Shown here: one piece after another, positions 1 to 12,311 of the stretch
Layout: the number at the start of each line of letters is the position of its first letter
Position numbering within the stretch: position 1 is the first letter of the stretch
Origin: Saxidomus purpurata
Lineage: Eukaryota > Mollusca > Bivalvia > Venerida > Veneridae
Reading direction: 5' to 3'
DNA: 64,000 nt
Assembly: GCA_022818135.1 (NCBI GenBank)
Contig: JAFMSR010000002.1
Location: forward strand, 25,960,268-26,024,267
Made by a program: the position numbers and the translations under genes
The notes under the pieces: model-generated
What the model was told of the DNA's origin: nothing
The model's input: only the letters and a program-made list of their open reading frames with translations
Databases searched by the model: none

Positions 1-240
1 TGAAAAAAATGTTACCTATAATTCAGGTTTTTGTAAAGGCCCTACTGATACACCATAGGTATCAAATAAGTTGAGTCAAGTGGTGAGTCACTACTAATAC
101 TCCATAACAAAATTTTCAAACTTGAAAAGTGTTACATAAATTCAGGTTTCTTGTGATGGACCTTCTGACTTACCATACAAATCACACAGACACAAGTTTA
201 GTTCATATTTTAATCCAGCACTTCACTACAATTTTTTTAC
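1..240. repeat. diverged tandem duplication (~120 bp, 2 copies)
   Basis: Positions 1-120 and 121-240 are related. Both contain a 'gttac..aaattcaggttt' block followed by 'ggnccttctga..taccata' at the same offset, with many substitutions. It looks like an old tandem duplication in non-coding DNA; no reading frame is conserved. Confidence 0.45.
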
Positions 241-1500
241 CTCCAGACTTCTCTATCTTCTCAACTGCTTCCAAAAATTAAGTCGCGAAAACTTACTTCA
301 AATTTCACGAAAACTTTTACTGCACAAAAATGAACAGTCTATTTTCTCAAAATAAACATTTCACTTTTGCATTTGACAGCAGGTACAAACTTTCCATATC
401 AAAAAACACAAAGACATGAAAAGGTAACTAAAGGCAGTCACTTACTATATTTCTATGTATAGACTTACAGTAAATCACTTTTTTTCAAAGCTTGAACATC
501 CGTGCAAACTCTGAGAACACAATTTCATAGTTGTTTCAGTTTTCACTGTTCAACAGAAGGTAACTAAACACCAACAGAATAGGACTTATTTACCAATCCA
601 GTTTATTCAAACAAAAATTGGTAATTAACCAAACATGTGTTCACCAGACTATTCTAACAAAATCACAAGTTATCCCTACTTCGCTGTAACTAAAGCTATC
701 TAGCACTACTAAACCACTACCTGCAGCCATATACTCTTGGTCAGACACTGAATCCCAGCAAACTCTGCTCCTTTTTTTTTAAAGAACAACAGTTACACGT
801 GTGACACAAATAATACAGTATTTATAATAATAAATACTGACACATAATAAACTGCTATGGATGTGTAACGGGTTTTGCTTTATGAATATTAATTTGTCTT
901 GTATAGATATCAGTGCTTTGGTGTTAATTAGTATAAACTAGCATGCTCACCATTACCAAGCTAACTGTACCGCAAACCCAAGCGTGACATGCCTGTGATG
1001 CTGTGGAGTTGACTCTACTTCAAAAAGATGTGATGAAAACTCAAGAGATGATGTTACAATACAACCTGAAAATGATTTCAAAATGAAAATTCACATTCAA
1101 AGCAAATATCAAACACAGAATAATTGTTTATAAGTTTAAATTTATCTTAAAATGTCACTTTAATTCCCTAAAAAGAAAAGGTTGTCACTAAAAATCACTG
1201 GATGCTATATAACAGCAAAATTCCTCCAGAAACAGTAATGTCAAAACTAGCTGTCAAATTTGACAGGTGTCAGAAAGTATGTTCCAACGTAGATCTATGC
1301 GCATATTTCCATAAAAGATAGTGAATGAGGTATATTCCACTTGGCATCATTAAAGAAATATTCCATCTATTGATTTAAACCAGTTTACTGAGCTCAGGTT
1401 TACTTAAATAAGTGTAATACGAAAATAAACGTTTTTCACACGTGTATCCCATTGTTGACTACCGGAGTTACCGCCATGTTGGGTTTCACTCTGAAGCGAG
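241..1500. other. gene-free AT-rich stretch
   Basis: No convincing exon, RNA gene or transposon coding sequence is visible on either strand. An AACATGGCGG motif (minus strand, near 1475) resembles a YY1-type promoter element, but there is no gene attached to it. Confidence 0.4.
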
Positions 1501-1651
1501 GCTGATGTTTTCGCCCTCAATTGTATCGCTCCCAAGATGAACGTCCCCAAGCGTTGTCGAACTTGAAGATGAACACCTGGCCACCAAATGTAACCGTTGC
1601 TATACGGTTAGTGAGTTCTGCAACTTCGTGTGACGACTGGCCTGGGACTAG

Positions 1652-1757
1652 CCTGTGAAGGCACAACAAATGGCATTTATAATAAAATAAATGAGAAGCA
1701 CCAAGACGGCGTGAGCCTTGTTCAACGGTGTATTCAAGTGTGCGCAAGCGTGACAGT
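1652..1757 (-). repeat. 106-bp direct repeat, copy 1
   Basis: Starts 'cctgtgaaggcac' and ends 'gcgtgacagt'. It is almost identical to 1841-1945; the only difference I see is one extra base in copy 1. Read on the minus strand the module ends in TTGTGCCTTCACAG|G, a good splice-acceptor-like sequence, followed in this copy by about 75 open codons. Confidence 0.85.
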
Positions 1758-1840
1758 TTCAGTCAAATACAAATAAATGAGGCAAATGAATGACATGAAA
1801 TGATGACAAATGATACTTGCACAATCCATATACGGTTTTA

Positions 1841-1945
1841 CCTGTGAAGGCACAACAAATGGCATTTATAATAAAATAAAGAGAAGCACCAAGACGGCGT
1901 GAGCCTTGTTCAACGGTGTATTCAAGTGTGCGCAAGCGTGACAGT
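1841..1945 (-). repeat. 105-bp direct repeat, copy 2
   Basis: Second copy of the module at 1652-1757, about 83 bp further on. The near identity shows that the duplication is recent compared with the surrounding old repeats. On the minus strand the same acceptor-like CAG|G now leads into different sequence. Confidence 0.85.
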
Positions 1946-3179
1946 GACGACCGGTTAGGTAGAAATATACATGTCATTGTCATCTACAATTGTTAGTACA
2001 GGTTAGAAGCTCTATGATTGAGTATATGGGTTGTGTGGAATGATGTATAAATGTTTCATGTGGTGAATGAATTAATAGAATGAAAAATAAAAAACAGTAA
2101 CGTTAACAACACAAACAGGACGAAAATAAAGTATGGTGGGGAATACAGGACATGACAATACAACATGCACGTACAAATATATATAAAACACAGAGAGTGA
2201 AAACGACCCTGCGACATATACAACTGTATTTGATGGTTAAACATGAATTAGATAATAAAAAGATAATGTAGGAAAATGTATTCACTGTGACAGTCATGCT
2301 CATATTTCAGCTTGTTTAGAATACCAAAATATGTTTATTCAAAAGACAGGATGATTACATTGTAATTCATCATTTAGCACATTCTGATCTACTCCTTACC
2401 GAAAGTCCTTTTTATGTCGTTGACTCAAAATGAAAATCGAATATCTGAATTATTTTAACTAAAAATGTCTAGTTAAAGAAATAAAATAAAATGTTCAGTG
2501 ATTGACAAATGTATGATTAAATCTAAAGATATAACCATTGATGTTTTAATATTTATAAACGTTAACCTTTGCATTACCACTAGATATCATATTGTTCTTT
2601 TAAACTCTATTGCTGCTTTAGAACTGACTTGATATTCCATGGAATCAACGAAACATCAGGAAAGTTACTGCCAAACAGGGACATGAAAAAGTAAGAAATT
2701 TCACTGATTATTTCCTTCATGGTGTTCATTCGAATGACATAGCTATCGCGTGTATTATTTTTTTAAACTTAAGTACATTATAAAAAAAGCACAGGTTGAT
2801 GTTTTTAATACTTTATTATTTTTCAAATAATTTCATATGAAATATTGGCAAACAAATATGTTATGCATTATCATCCTGAGTAAACTTGCAATATATAGCG
2901 TGAATTCTGTAAAGAAATCACTATTTTTGAAAACATTATAATTATTGTAATATACTTCATTACATAAAAAAAATATGTAAAACTGATGAAAAAGAAAGTC
3001 TGTTGTAACTGGAGAAAAGTCTTATTTCCAAATGTCACATGAAACTGAATTACAGATATTTTACAATTTCTTGAATCGCAGGTGAGGCATCTTATATGCT
3101 GATATTAACTTTCTTTTCAAAAGATTGTGATTTGCCAAACTTGCTGTATCTAAAACAAGGAAAATTATTTATATTACAG
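1946..3179. other. gene-free AT-rich stretch upstream of the membrane-protein exons
   Basis: No exon of the downstream membrane protein could be recognised here, so its preceding exon is either short and missed or lies left of the window. A CAG|GTGAGG sequence near 3080 has both acceptor and donor character and might be a recursive splice point, but nothing else supports that. Confidence 0.35.
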
Positions 3180-4829
3180 ACTGCTAGAAGATCCTAAAAT
3201 GATGGAAAAGCTCTCTGCATTATTTGGCCAAATGTTCAATGTCATTCACATCAAGAATATTTACGCTGACCCGTCCGCCATTACTGCTTCACAAATACTT
3301 CTTATTTGCATGGCTGTATTCATCTTCTTTGGATCACTGACAGCCCTTATTGTTGCCCAGTATTCCTGGCTAAGGTTAGCTATATTTAAACTAACATTTA
3401 CAACACCCAACAAAACACCACTGCTCGGTCCGATTCGCAATTTACTTAGCATTCATTGCTTAGTGAATAAGTTCATGTTCTCTTGCACATGTCATTTAAA
3501 GTATTTAAATATTAGTATTGCCTTAAGTATTCTAGAAAATGCCTAAACACTATGAATGGTAATTTAAGAAAATTTTTGAAACACAAAATGATGCTCTTAT
3601 CGAACAAATTCAATGAATTAGGGAAGGCCATTGATTATTGATTACATGTATGAATCTTTCTATTATGAACTGAGTGATCACAATCTACTATTGAAAACAC
3701 TGTTTTAGATACGAGACAGAGACACAACAAGATGCAAAAGAAGCTAAAAGAAGTGACAATGAAATAGAACTAAGTACAATAAGAAGTCGACAGTCAAGTA
3801 AACTGTCATCTGTCATGGCTGCTGCGGCTATCAATCCAGCCTATGCTGAAACTGAATTAATTACCAGGTACGCATGCTCGTTATTAGACAGCAGAAATAT
3901 TATTTGTATCTTAGAATGAAATTCAAAAATTTCGTCTGCTTCAAAAACTTATAATTCGCGATGTTTTACTTAGATGTGCTTTATTAGAAAGCTTTGAACA
4001 AAAGATGTAAATCATTTTGCAAACGATTGAGATGGAGAGACTTAAGCTTAAACAAGAAAAACCGAAATGGTTTTATTTTTTCAAAGTTTCTTCTATTGGC
4101 CATATTACAAAATTGCAACGGTTTTGTTTCAGTAATGGCCGGCTGTCTCCAGAAATGAAATCAGAACCACAGTATGAATCACAAGAACTTCGGGCAAACT
4201 TTGAAGAAGAACCATTGGAGGCATACCTTTATGGTCGAAACCCTCCAGATACTGCACACAGCGTCATTGACAGTGGTGTGGGAAATACTTCAGTTCACTC
4301 GGAAGGCAATCGCCCCGAAAGCTCGAGCTCAGAAACTGAGGGCAACAGAAGCCGTCAGGCCAGACTTCAAGTCAGTGATGGAATTCCGGTAAACGCAGAG
4401 GGCCCAGTAATGACATCAAGTCCTCGAGTAAGTCGAAACGACATCACCGCACAAAGTACCGCAGATGATAGCGACCTGAAGCAATATAAAAATGGAATGG
4501 ACATCAACCAAGGTAAAAGAAGTCGCGGAGAGTCAATGCTATTGCTAGATGCAACGGGCGAATCGGAAACGGATGATACGATAGATGATGATGATGATGA
4601 TGATGCTGGTGATGATAACGATGCAAATAAAGTAGTTAATACCAACGGGCAGGACGCAAATGTTGGAGAAGTGCCGGAAAGTCAAGTAATTATGTCGGCC
4701 AATACGACGGAAAGAAATGATGATGCAGCAAGTACAGGAGGTGCACAAAGAGATGAAGAAGAATCAAAGAATGAAGATAGTGATCGAGAAGACAAAGTCA
4801 ACATTGAATTTGAAAGCACTTCGTTTTAA
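3180..4829 (+). CDS. C-terminal exons of a single-pass membrane protein with long acidic tail (partial)
   Basis: Three exons join in phase: 3180-3374, 3709-3867 and 4133-4829, with acceptors ATTACAG, GTTTTAG and TTTCAG and donors AAG|GTTAGC and CAG|GTACGC. The visible part is about 349 residues. Exon 1 enters with a split codon, so 5' exons are missing; the Met at 3199 need not be the start. Exon 1 codes for a short extracellular stem and one strong membrane helix (from about 'SQILLICMAVFIFFGS'). The rest is a hydrophilic cytoplasmic tail. It carries an NPAY motif (NPxY type, used for clathrin or PTB-domain binding in known receptors), many Ser and Glu, and an Asp run encoded by GAT repeats at about 4582-4620. 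The stem plus helix plus tail layout would fit a cadherin-like or other adhesion receptor, but no family-specific motif is visible and the extracellular part is absent, so the identity is open. Gene structure is well supported; function is not. Confidence 0.7.
4582..4620 (+). repeat. GAT trinucleotide repeat inside coding exon
   Basis: Imperfect GAT repeat (gatgatgatgatgat... then gctggtgatgataac) in frame in the last exon of the membrane protein, giving a run of Asp residues. In-frame trinucleotide repeats like this are likely to vary in length between individuals. Confidence 0.8.
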
Positions 4830-5701
4830 CTAAAAACAAGATTCTGATACAGGTTTTAAGGTTACTTTGATGGTAACGACCACAATGTTTACAATTATGT
4901 GCAATATAATCTTTACTTAATAATCACGAAATGTGTATCATATATTATGCAGGAGCTTGTCAATGTGCAATTATCAAATTATGCATTATTCATATTTTCT
5001 ATTTATAATCTAACCAGAAGTATTACAAGTGAGTTTAAATGATTTTTGATTTCGAAATGAGAAGTCAATTTAAGAATCAACATGATAGATCGTTGTTTGT
5101 TGTACTTTGAAATTATTTATTGATTTTGAGTGTTTTGATACATGGTTGAAGATATACTATGCGGAAATTCAACGAAATTATATATTTATGACAGTTGATA
5201 TACAACAAATCAGATATACCAGCTCAACTACATTTAGCAGATTCGTACATTGTTTATGTGTTTGTTGAAATCTCTGCCTGGGTAAGAGTATTCCTATATA
5301 TACTGCAAGGCAAACGAAATGCAACTGTTTCAATTTATTCTAAATCGTAGAATAGGTCAACTCTTAGTTTTTCATGAAATCATGCAGATGGTAAAGTCCC
5401 ATATAAGGCATGTTAAGCGAATAGTTTTTGTACATCTTTTTATCATAAAAGTCACCGATATGGTGCTGTAAGATTAACATTGCAACAACATTTAATTTTT
5501 CATAAAACTGCTCGCAAATATTTTTGAAAGTGGCAGCATACGACAGGTGATCCAGAGTAAACCGGACTGTCGCAATATTTCTTTAATTAGTCAAAACTTT
5601 AATTTGATATTATCTTAGTAATAGCATACTAAATGAACACATTTAGTATGCTTTTTTGTATAAATCAAAGGGAAGTAAGAGGACCGTGTTTGTTGTAAAG
5701 A

Positions 5702-5707
5702 AATAAA
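5702..5707 (+). terminator. candidate polyadenylation signal for the membrane-protein gene
   Basis: AATAAA about 870 bases after the stop codon at 4829, the first exact one I find downstream. The intervening 3' stretch has no other recognised feature. Position alone supports this. Confidence 0.3.
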
Positions 5708-5984
5708 TGTGAAAACAGAATTGTCTCCTGCATAGTATATCCTGGTGATATAGTAAAAAGAAAGTGTATGAAATTTTATTACGCATTTATTCAAACGCTT
5801 TTAAGTGATTGTTAATATTAGAAAATACAGGAAATTCAAAAACGAATGGTTAAAATATGTTAATACATATTAATATTTATAAATTATGTTAAATTGCTTT
5901 TAGACAACATGTGTATGCCAAATTCATCTATCAAAAGGGCAACATAATTTAATGTTTTAGCTTTCAATTTTTTAGACGCCCGAA

Positions 5985-6670
5985 GACTTATTATGGGACA
6001 CTCGCGGCGGGCGGCATCCACACTTTTTCCGCTCTCTAAGTCGATCAGTTTTCATCTGATCTTCAATACACTTGCTGAACATGTTTGTTGGCATAATGTC
6101 TCGGCCAAGTCCGATAACCATCCAAATCGGTGACCCTGAGATTATGCAAAATTGTCCAAATTAACCTTGTCCGCTCTCTAAGTCAAACAGTTTTCATCCT
6201 TTCTTCACCAAATTTGGTGATAATATTCGTTGACATGACATCTAGGCCAAGTTTGATAACAAGTCAAATCGCTCTAGTCTCTTTTGGATTATGACCCTTG
6301 AATTATGAAAAAATGGCCAAATTTAGTCTTGTCCGCTCTCTAAGTCAAACAGTTTTCATCTGATCTTCACTAAACTTTATGAAAAGTTTGTTGGCATAAT
6401 ATCTAGTCCAAGTTCGATAACAAGCCAAATTGCCCTAGGCACTTTTGGAAAATGGCCATTGAATTATGCAAAATTGGCGGAATTAGCCTTTTCATCAGTT
6501 TTCATTCGATCTTCAACAAACTTGGTGAAAATATTTGCGGGCATACACAAAAATGTAGTATCTTGGCCTAAGCCACCTTTGGATAATGACCCTTGAGTTA
6601 TCGAAAAATGCTGAAATTAGTCTTCTCAGCTCTATAGTTCAAACAGGTGAATAAGCCTTGTCTGCTCTAA
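5985..6670. repeat. degenerate tandem repeat, ~160-bp unit, about 4 copies
   Basis: Units begin 'tccgctctctaagtc' at about 6027, 6170 and 6331, with a truncated unit near 6493 and a remnant near 6640. Each contains 'acagttttcat..gatcttca', 'tggcataatatct.ggccaagt.cgataac' and 'ttggattatgacccttgaattatg'. Units differ by many substitutions and small indels. I know this kind of module as a common bivalve repeat; it has no coding potential. Confidence 0.85.
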
Positions 6671-7679
6671 AGTTCTAACAGGCTTTACTAAAGAATGAAC
6701 TACCAGATATTAAGTTATGCCTCCTTGACGGGCATATTTTGTGACAGTTTGACACGCATGTTCTACTTAATCTGGATGTCCTTGACTACTAACATCCTTA
6801 TAAATTTATCAGATTTTATTTTTGATAATTTCTTTGAGTTTAATCATTTGAAATGCAAATTCGTTTTAAATAATGTTAATAAAGTTATGCACAGCTTAAT
6901 ATTATATGCACTGATAATATCATGAAATTCAAATTGTGTTAACCAATAGATCATATCAAGCAGTTGGATTTATGTTTTCTATTTTGCACACACAACTACT
7001 ACAAGATATAGATACTGCCACTTTTTACAAGAAAGTGTAGTCTTTCTCGTAGTAACACAGTCTATACCAAGTTGATTTATGAGTCTCGATGGTCCGGTTT
7101 CAGGTACTAAGATGTATTAAGCAATGCATTTATTTTATTAGATTCATAGATTAGACGGATTCTTTCGAATCATTGCACCTTTACCGTTATACAGAAGTTA
7201 AAACTAGTAGTTCACTAGTCAGGTGTAAATATTGAAAGCTAGACATTTAATGAAAACGATAAATGGAAACGATAAATCAAATATTCTCATCTTTTGCATT
7301 ATTGATTCATATTTTACTGTTTAATTTATAGTGCATGTTTCCATAAAAGGTACAAAGTGGTATTAATTTACAAGTTGCAATGTAGTTTTAACATTACTTT
7401 CTGAATAACTTTTAACAAGCAGAACTCAATTTTGAAAACTGCAGCTACAATGAAAATCCACTTTAAAATGCATTGAGAAATAACATTTAAAAGAGAAGAC
7501 ACAAAACATGACTAATCTGCCAACATAAAAAACAACAGCTGCTGCTGATTGTGAACTCGACCTTTGTGGTATTTGAAAATTTCAAACGCACGTGCGATAC
7601 GTACTAATATTTTTACCTACCGTTACTTAAATTCAATTGCGCGCGAATAACACGACAGAAATTTATCTTAGTGCCGATT
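6671..7679. other. gene-free stretch
   Basis: AT-rich, with only chance short frames and no splice-bounded exon or repeat I recognise. Confidence 0.35.
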
Positions 7680-7684
7680 TTTAT

Positions 7685-8185
7685 GACCCTGACCTTTAAG
7701 CCAAGGGGTCATAATTTGAAAACTTGCCGTAGATGACCACTTGGTAATGCCACGTGCCAAATATCTAAGCCCAAGGCCTTGTAGTTTCAGAGAAGAAATT
7801 GTTTTTTTCTACAGAAACCTTTGTAAAATCAAATGACACCCAACTCCATGGCAATGTTTAATTTGACCGGTTGCACAATATTTGAACAATTTTGATAGAG
7901 GTCCACTTGACAATGCTACATGCCAAACATCTAAGCCCTATGCCTTTCGGGTTAAGAGAAAAGTTTGCTGTTTCTTGCCATAGCAAATAAAATAGGATTA
8001 CATGTAATTATTATAATATCTTTGATAGCAGACCACCCAATGAACATCTTTGTGAAGTTATGTTGAATTTGGCTTAGAAGTTTCAATGAGATGTTGTTTG
8101 AAGTAAAGAAATTTACCTGCGGATGACGCACATTGCCTGACGCACGACGACGAAAGCCGGTAACAGGGGGACCCTAAAGGCTCAC
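7685..8185 (+). repeat. diverged copy of the AGCTCACC repeat family
   Basis: Two degenerate modules share 'gaccact.g.caatgc.a.gtgccaa.atctaagccc' and 'gccttgtagtttcagagaagaa' with the clearer array at 48414-49354. The end near 8120-8190 has 'gacgcacgacgacg', like the GACGGACGACGGAC tail of that array, and a decayed 'ggctcacattgg'. Non-coding. Confidence 0.65.
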
Positions 8186-9790
8186 ATTGGCAAACCTATT
8201 AACAGCATAGGTAACTACAGCAGAAATTATCTTGCTATTAGAAATGTGCTGCATTAAACATAGCTCAAAAGAAACATCTAGGAACCCTCTAGGAAATAAT
8301 ATAGGCGTATTCTAACATGGGGGCAATTAAAACAACGAAATGGCAAATACAATACACACTTCAGCTTGTGTACAATGTGCTGTCATTTTAAAAAAGTACC
8401 CTCATTTCACCATACTACATGTATACGATAGTACAAATTGAATTGGAATCTGTTATTCCATGTCACTATCAATAGCGTGTCATTTTAAGAGCTCTATCTA
8501 ATAACTGCAAACTACAAATAAAAATCGATTTCATAGACAGGAAAACCTGCAAAAAAACCAAACAAGGCTTCTTATCTGAAACTGGCATTGACAGCGGCAA
8601 TGTAGTTATGTTTACCATCTGTCCATTCAACTTGCGGACATGAAATAACACCATCGGCAATCTCGTTAAATTGTCATTTCTTATACGGGCTATTGACAAA
8701 AAGATCGGAATCTTCGACAAATACATTTTTGTTATTACACGTTCTTAACTGCTTTAGTTTGATTGCAGACATCTTATACATGATATTGCCAATATGTAGA
8801 TAAAAATAGTATAAATGTGAGTTTCTTAATATGTTTATACTATGTTAAAGACGATCGCTGTAGTTTGGTTATTTTTCTAGCATTCAGAATTTTATGACAT
8901 TTGGTTTATTGTTAGGTTGATACCTGATAACTAAAGTTAGAATATAAAACAAAAAAGTTAGGTCACCGACCTTATCTACAAGTAATGTGCAGTTTTTAAA
9001 GTATACTCTTGAAATCAGTTGAAATGACCCGTATCTCATGTCTATCAATAATAAAACCACAAAATTTGGCAATCCACCATTGTGTTTAATTCCAATTGTT
9101 AAGTAATTGATCGTTTGTCACGTAATGACATGAATTGAGATATCAAAAACGATTTTCTGTTAAAATAAATACATATTTTTTTTGTCTTTTATCTGTTTCT
9201 TTTTCAATGTTCATGCATTCAGAATTTTTAATTTATTGCCGAAGAAATGTTCACACATCACGTTCGAGAAAACTAATTAAAAATAATAGGTCACCAGCCT
9301 TTTCATTGAGAAAAAATAGTTTTTGTCTCAGGTGGGAGGGTATTGGTGGAGGGGAGGCCATGTATATAATGCCACTGAAGTATTTAAGAGGTTTAAAAAG
9401 TCAATCTTGTTTTAATACTGACTTGTTTGATGTTTTTAAAGGGAGGTAATAAATTTTCCTTTTATATTTATTTTTAGCTACAGTTGCATATATAAAATAT
9501 GTAACATCGATATAAATGTTTGAGATATTTCTTTCTTTATGATTTATTAAAAACGAGACTATCACAATTTATGAAACAGTTGAAGATAAAATTATTTTAT
9601 GTTTAATCAAGAATCTAAACTACCGCAACCACATTTTATTTCTTCGAGATTTTAAAACCCATGAAGAGTGAAACTCGAGTTACTATACACAACACACAAT
9701 CACTGTATCTCATAATCTATGATTGACCGGCGACACGAGAAAAACGGTCTTCAGAAAAATATTCAGAAATCAACAATTTGTTGCGCATTA
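8186..9790. other. gene-free stretch left of the Harbinger element
   Basis: Short open frames occur on both strands (for example 8469-8726 on the minus strand) but none has a recognisable domain, signal peptide or convincing splice boundaries. A GGGAGGTAA motif near 9440 is common in this type of genome. Confidence 0.35.
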
Positions 9791-9791
9791 T

Positions 9792-9820
9792 GCCCCAGTC
9801 ATAGTGTCACGTTTTGGCCG
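9792..9820 (+). repeat. Harbinger left terminal inverted repeat
   Basis: 29 bp beginning GCCCCAGTCATAG and ending TTTTGGCCG. Its reverse complement recurs at 12312-12340 with two mismatches. Confidence 0.9.
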
Positions 9821-10095
9821 CGCCGTTGTGCCCCGTTTCTGACAACCACGTTTTGGAAATTTTCGCCGGGTGCCACGATGTGCCAAGTTGTCGCCACGCG
9901 CTAGCTGCGTGCTAGCCACGCTGTTGCCACGTTGTAGTCCCGTTGTGACACGATTGACAGGTGACAACGAATATTAAAGTCGGGTTATGCCACGCTGCCG
10001 CCACGCTGTCGCCTCGTTGTCGCCACGTTGTGCTTCGTTATGCTTCGCTGCCGCCACGCTGCAACCACGTGCAGCTAAAAGTCGCCACGCACTCA
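9821..10095 (+). repeat. left subterminal CCACGTTGT-like array
   Basis: At least a dozen variants of 'gccacg(t/c)tgt' spaced irregularly, e.g. gccacgctgttgccacgttg and cgccacgctgtcgcctcgtt. Subterminal short repeats are known binding sites for transposase or its Myb-like partner in some DNA transposons; that role is inferred here. Confidence 0.8.
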
Positions 10096-10473
10096 CTGGC
10101 AGACTGGCCTTGTAATAAACAAAATCATTACCGATTTGACTTTCGAGCGAGGTACATCTCGATTCTAAATACTAGTATGCAAACGTGAAAACAGATCGCC
10201 ACCAAATTATCCAGGATGTTGTGGTATTTAGGTAAATCCAATACCGGTTATTGTGTACAAGAATACACTGTGAAATTTACAGACTATAATTATTTTGCAC
10301 TTACGAATAGTTTAGTCATACGAATTTCATTGAAAAAAGCTCCAGAGATGATTAGGGGAAAAACATAACAAAGGTACAATGTTTACAATCTATTTTAATA
10401 TATGACTAGTTTGCACAATGAAACTGGAGTATGAATTCAAAAGGTTGGACTTAGTCCAAGTCATAGCACAGAG

Positions 10474-11733
10474 TCATACCATGCGGTCCTGCCATGCCAC
10501 ACTGCCTGCTGGTGAGGAGACGTAGTGCTTCAGGTAGAGGCGTTGCTCCTTGGCCGCTCTGCTGTCAATGTTGCCTCCCATCACTTGTTGCATGTCGTCC
10601 AAGTTCGTCCCCTGTCGCCATGTACCCGGGATGACCTTGTAGTTATTGTCCTCGTCGTCAACCAGGCCATTCTGCTCGTGTGCGTAGCGTACCCTCATGA
10701 TGTTATGCAGGCAAACGCAGGCGAGGACGATAGACTCGACTGTGCTTGGATCCTGCTTCAACGAGGTGAGCAGACAGCCGGTATACCAAACGCATTCTCC
10801 ACCACTCTCCTGGCTCGTGACAGTCGATAGTTGAAGATTCTCTCTTCATGGTCCATGTGCCGCCTTGAGAAAGGTTTCATCAGCCAGGTTTTGAGGGCGA
10901 AAGCTGCGTCAGAAATGATGAAGTAGGGGCTGTCCCTATCATCATGTGGTAGAGGGTCTGGTTGGGGCCAACCGATGCGGTCGGTGACGATGTGGTTTCT
11001 GAGGTCACAGTCATTCCAGATCTGCGCATCTGAACAGGAGCCAGGGGAGCCGACGTTGACCCACTGGAACTTATAGTGAGCGTCTACCAGAGCCATAAGG
11101 ACGATAGAGTGGTACCCCTTGTAATTAAAGTACATGGATTCGCCATTCTTCGGTTTTCTTATGGCCACGTGTTTTCCGTCTAGTGCGCCGACAGGATGCG
11201 GAAACTGCCACCTCGTGTTGAAGAGTTCTGCTGCATTTCGCCACTCGTCTGGGGCAGTTGGGATGTTCAGGAATTCTTCAGAGTACTCTGCTACGATGGC
11301 CTCGCAAACTTCTTTGACAATGTACGAAATTGTGCTGTGGGCTACTCTGAATGAGTACATCAGTGAGTGGTAACTGTCTCCAGTGGCAAGGTGACGGAGA
11401 GTGACCGCAACTTTCAAACCAGGTGACAGCGCCTTCTGGAACCAGCTGTCCTTCTTCTTTATTCTTGGGCTCAGCCTGTCCTACAGTTCCTAGAATAGGA
11501 GGGGGTCAACTCTCAGGAAGTTCCTAAAGGCGGCCATATCATCTCTCCTTAGCTCTTCCATGAGTTGGTGGTACTAGCCGAAATCCTCGCGTCGCCGGAG
11601 CCATTCCCTGCAGAACATGATGCGCGGGGCTCGCTGTCTCCTTCTTCTATCCGCTTCCCATCTGGAGCAGCAACATATTTTGCAGCATGTCTTGGTTCAA
11701 GGCTAGGGCAGCATTCGCTAGTTGGAGATCCAT
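10474..11733 (-). pseudogene. PIF/Harbinger transposase (HARBI1-like, DDE_Tnp_4 nuclease), broken
   Basis: Minus-strand frames together give a ~400-residue HARBI1-type nuclease. The likely start is the ATG at 11733. The core (11417-10758) is intact and has the family order: 'ATGDSYHSLMYSFRVA', then first Asp in GALDGKH (~11180), second Asp in IISDAAF (~10910), and Glu in RVVENAFG (~10799). The end (10761-10474) continues in another frame with 'IVLACVCLHNIMR'. Breaks: TAG codons at 11574-11576, 11490-11492 and 11481-11483, a frameshift near 11655, and a short deletion near 10790 that removes a few residues and shifts the frame. In intact relatives the enzyme cuts and joins transposon ends with a Myb-like partner; no partner gene is visible here. 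The catalytic triad is preserved although the gene is dead. Confidence 0.92.
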
Positions 11734-11844
11734 TGAATAGGTTCAGCACTTGACTTCAGCAAGAACAAATGATTTGAGGTCCTAGATGGAGGGGTATATA
11801 TATGGGTTATCTGGCAGATGGCATCTGACCTCCTTGACGTGTAT

Positions 11845-12311
11845 CATATGCAGCGTACCACAACGTATCAAAACGTACCACAACATGGTACAACGTAGAA
11901 CACCGTAACATAACGCAGCTCATAACGTAGTTCAACGTGTTACAACGTATCATAGTGTGACACAGCGTGACACAGCGTGGCATAGCGCGGCACGCGGAAC
12001 GTGGAAGCAACGAGGCCACAACGTCGCATAGCGTAGCACAACGTGTCAACAACGTATCAACCCTCGGAACACGCTATGTTCACGTTCTGTTGCGTTTTTG
12101 CTACGTTGTTGCCACGTAATACTACGTTGTACCACGTTCTCGCCACGTTGTTGTCATGATGTAGTACGTTGTGGGAAAACGTGAGTGAATTTTGAACATG
12201 TTCAAAATTGAAATTTCCTTTTCACGTTTAGCCACGTTTGATCACGTTTTAGCCACGTTCTTCTACGCTTGCTCACGTTGTAGCCACGTGTACCAACGTA
12301 GCTTAACGTAG
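11845..12311 (-). repeat. right subterminal array, mirrored CCACGTTGT-like words
   Basis: The inner part (about 11845-12060) has the words in minus orientation (acaacgta, agcacaacgt), and the outer part (about 12065-12310) switches to plus orientation (ccacgttgt, tagccacgt). It is longer than the left array and contains an internal orientation switch. Confidence 0.8.

Noticed and set aside
3080..3090. Recursive splice site CAG|GTGAGG upstream of the membrane-protein exons
   Set aside because: Only ~100 bases from the next acceptor; recursive sites are known mainly in very long introns, and nothing else supports it.
4367..4748. Minus-strand frames with Ser or Ile runs opposite the membrane-protein tail exon
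   Set aside because: They are produced by the GAT repeat read in reverse.
10525..10830. 101-codon plus-strand frame and other plus-strand frames (11134-11373, 11565-11753) within the Harbinger element
   Set aside because: They are antisense shadows of the minus-strand transposase, which has clear family motifs.
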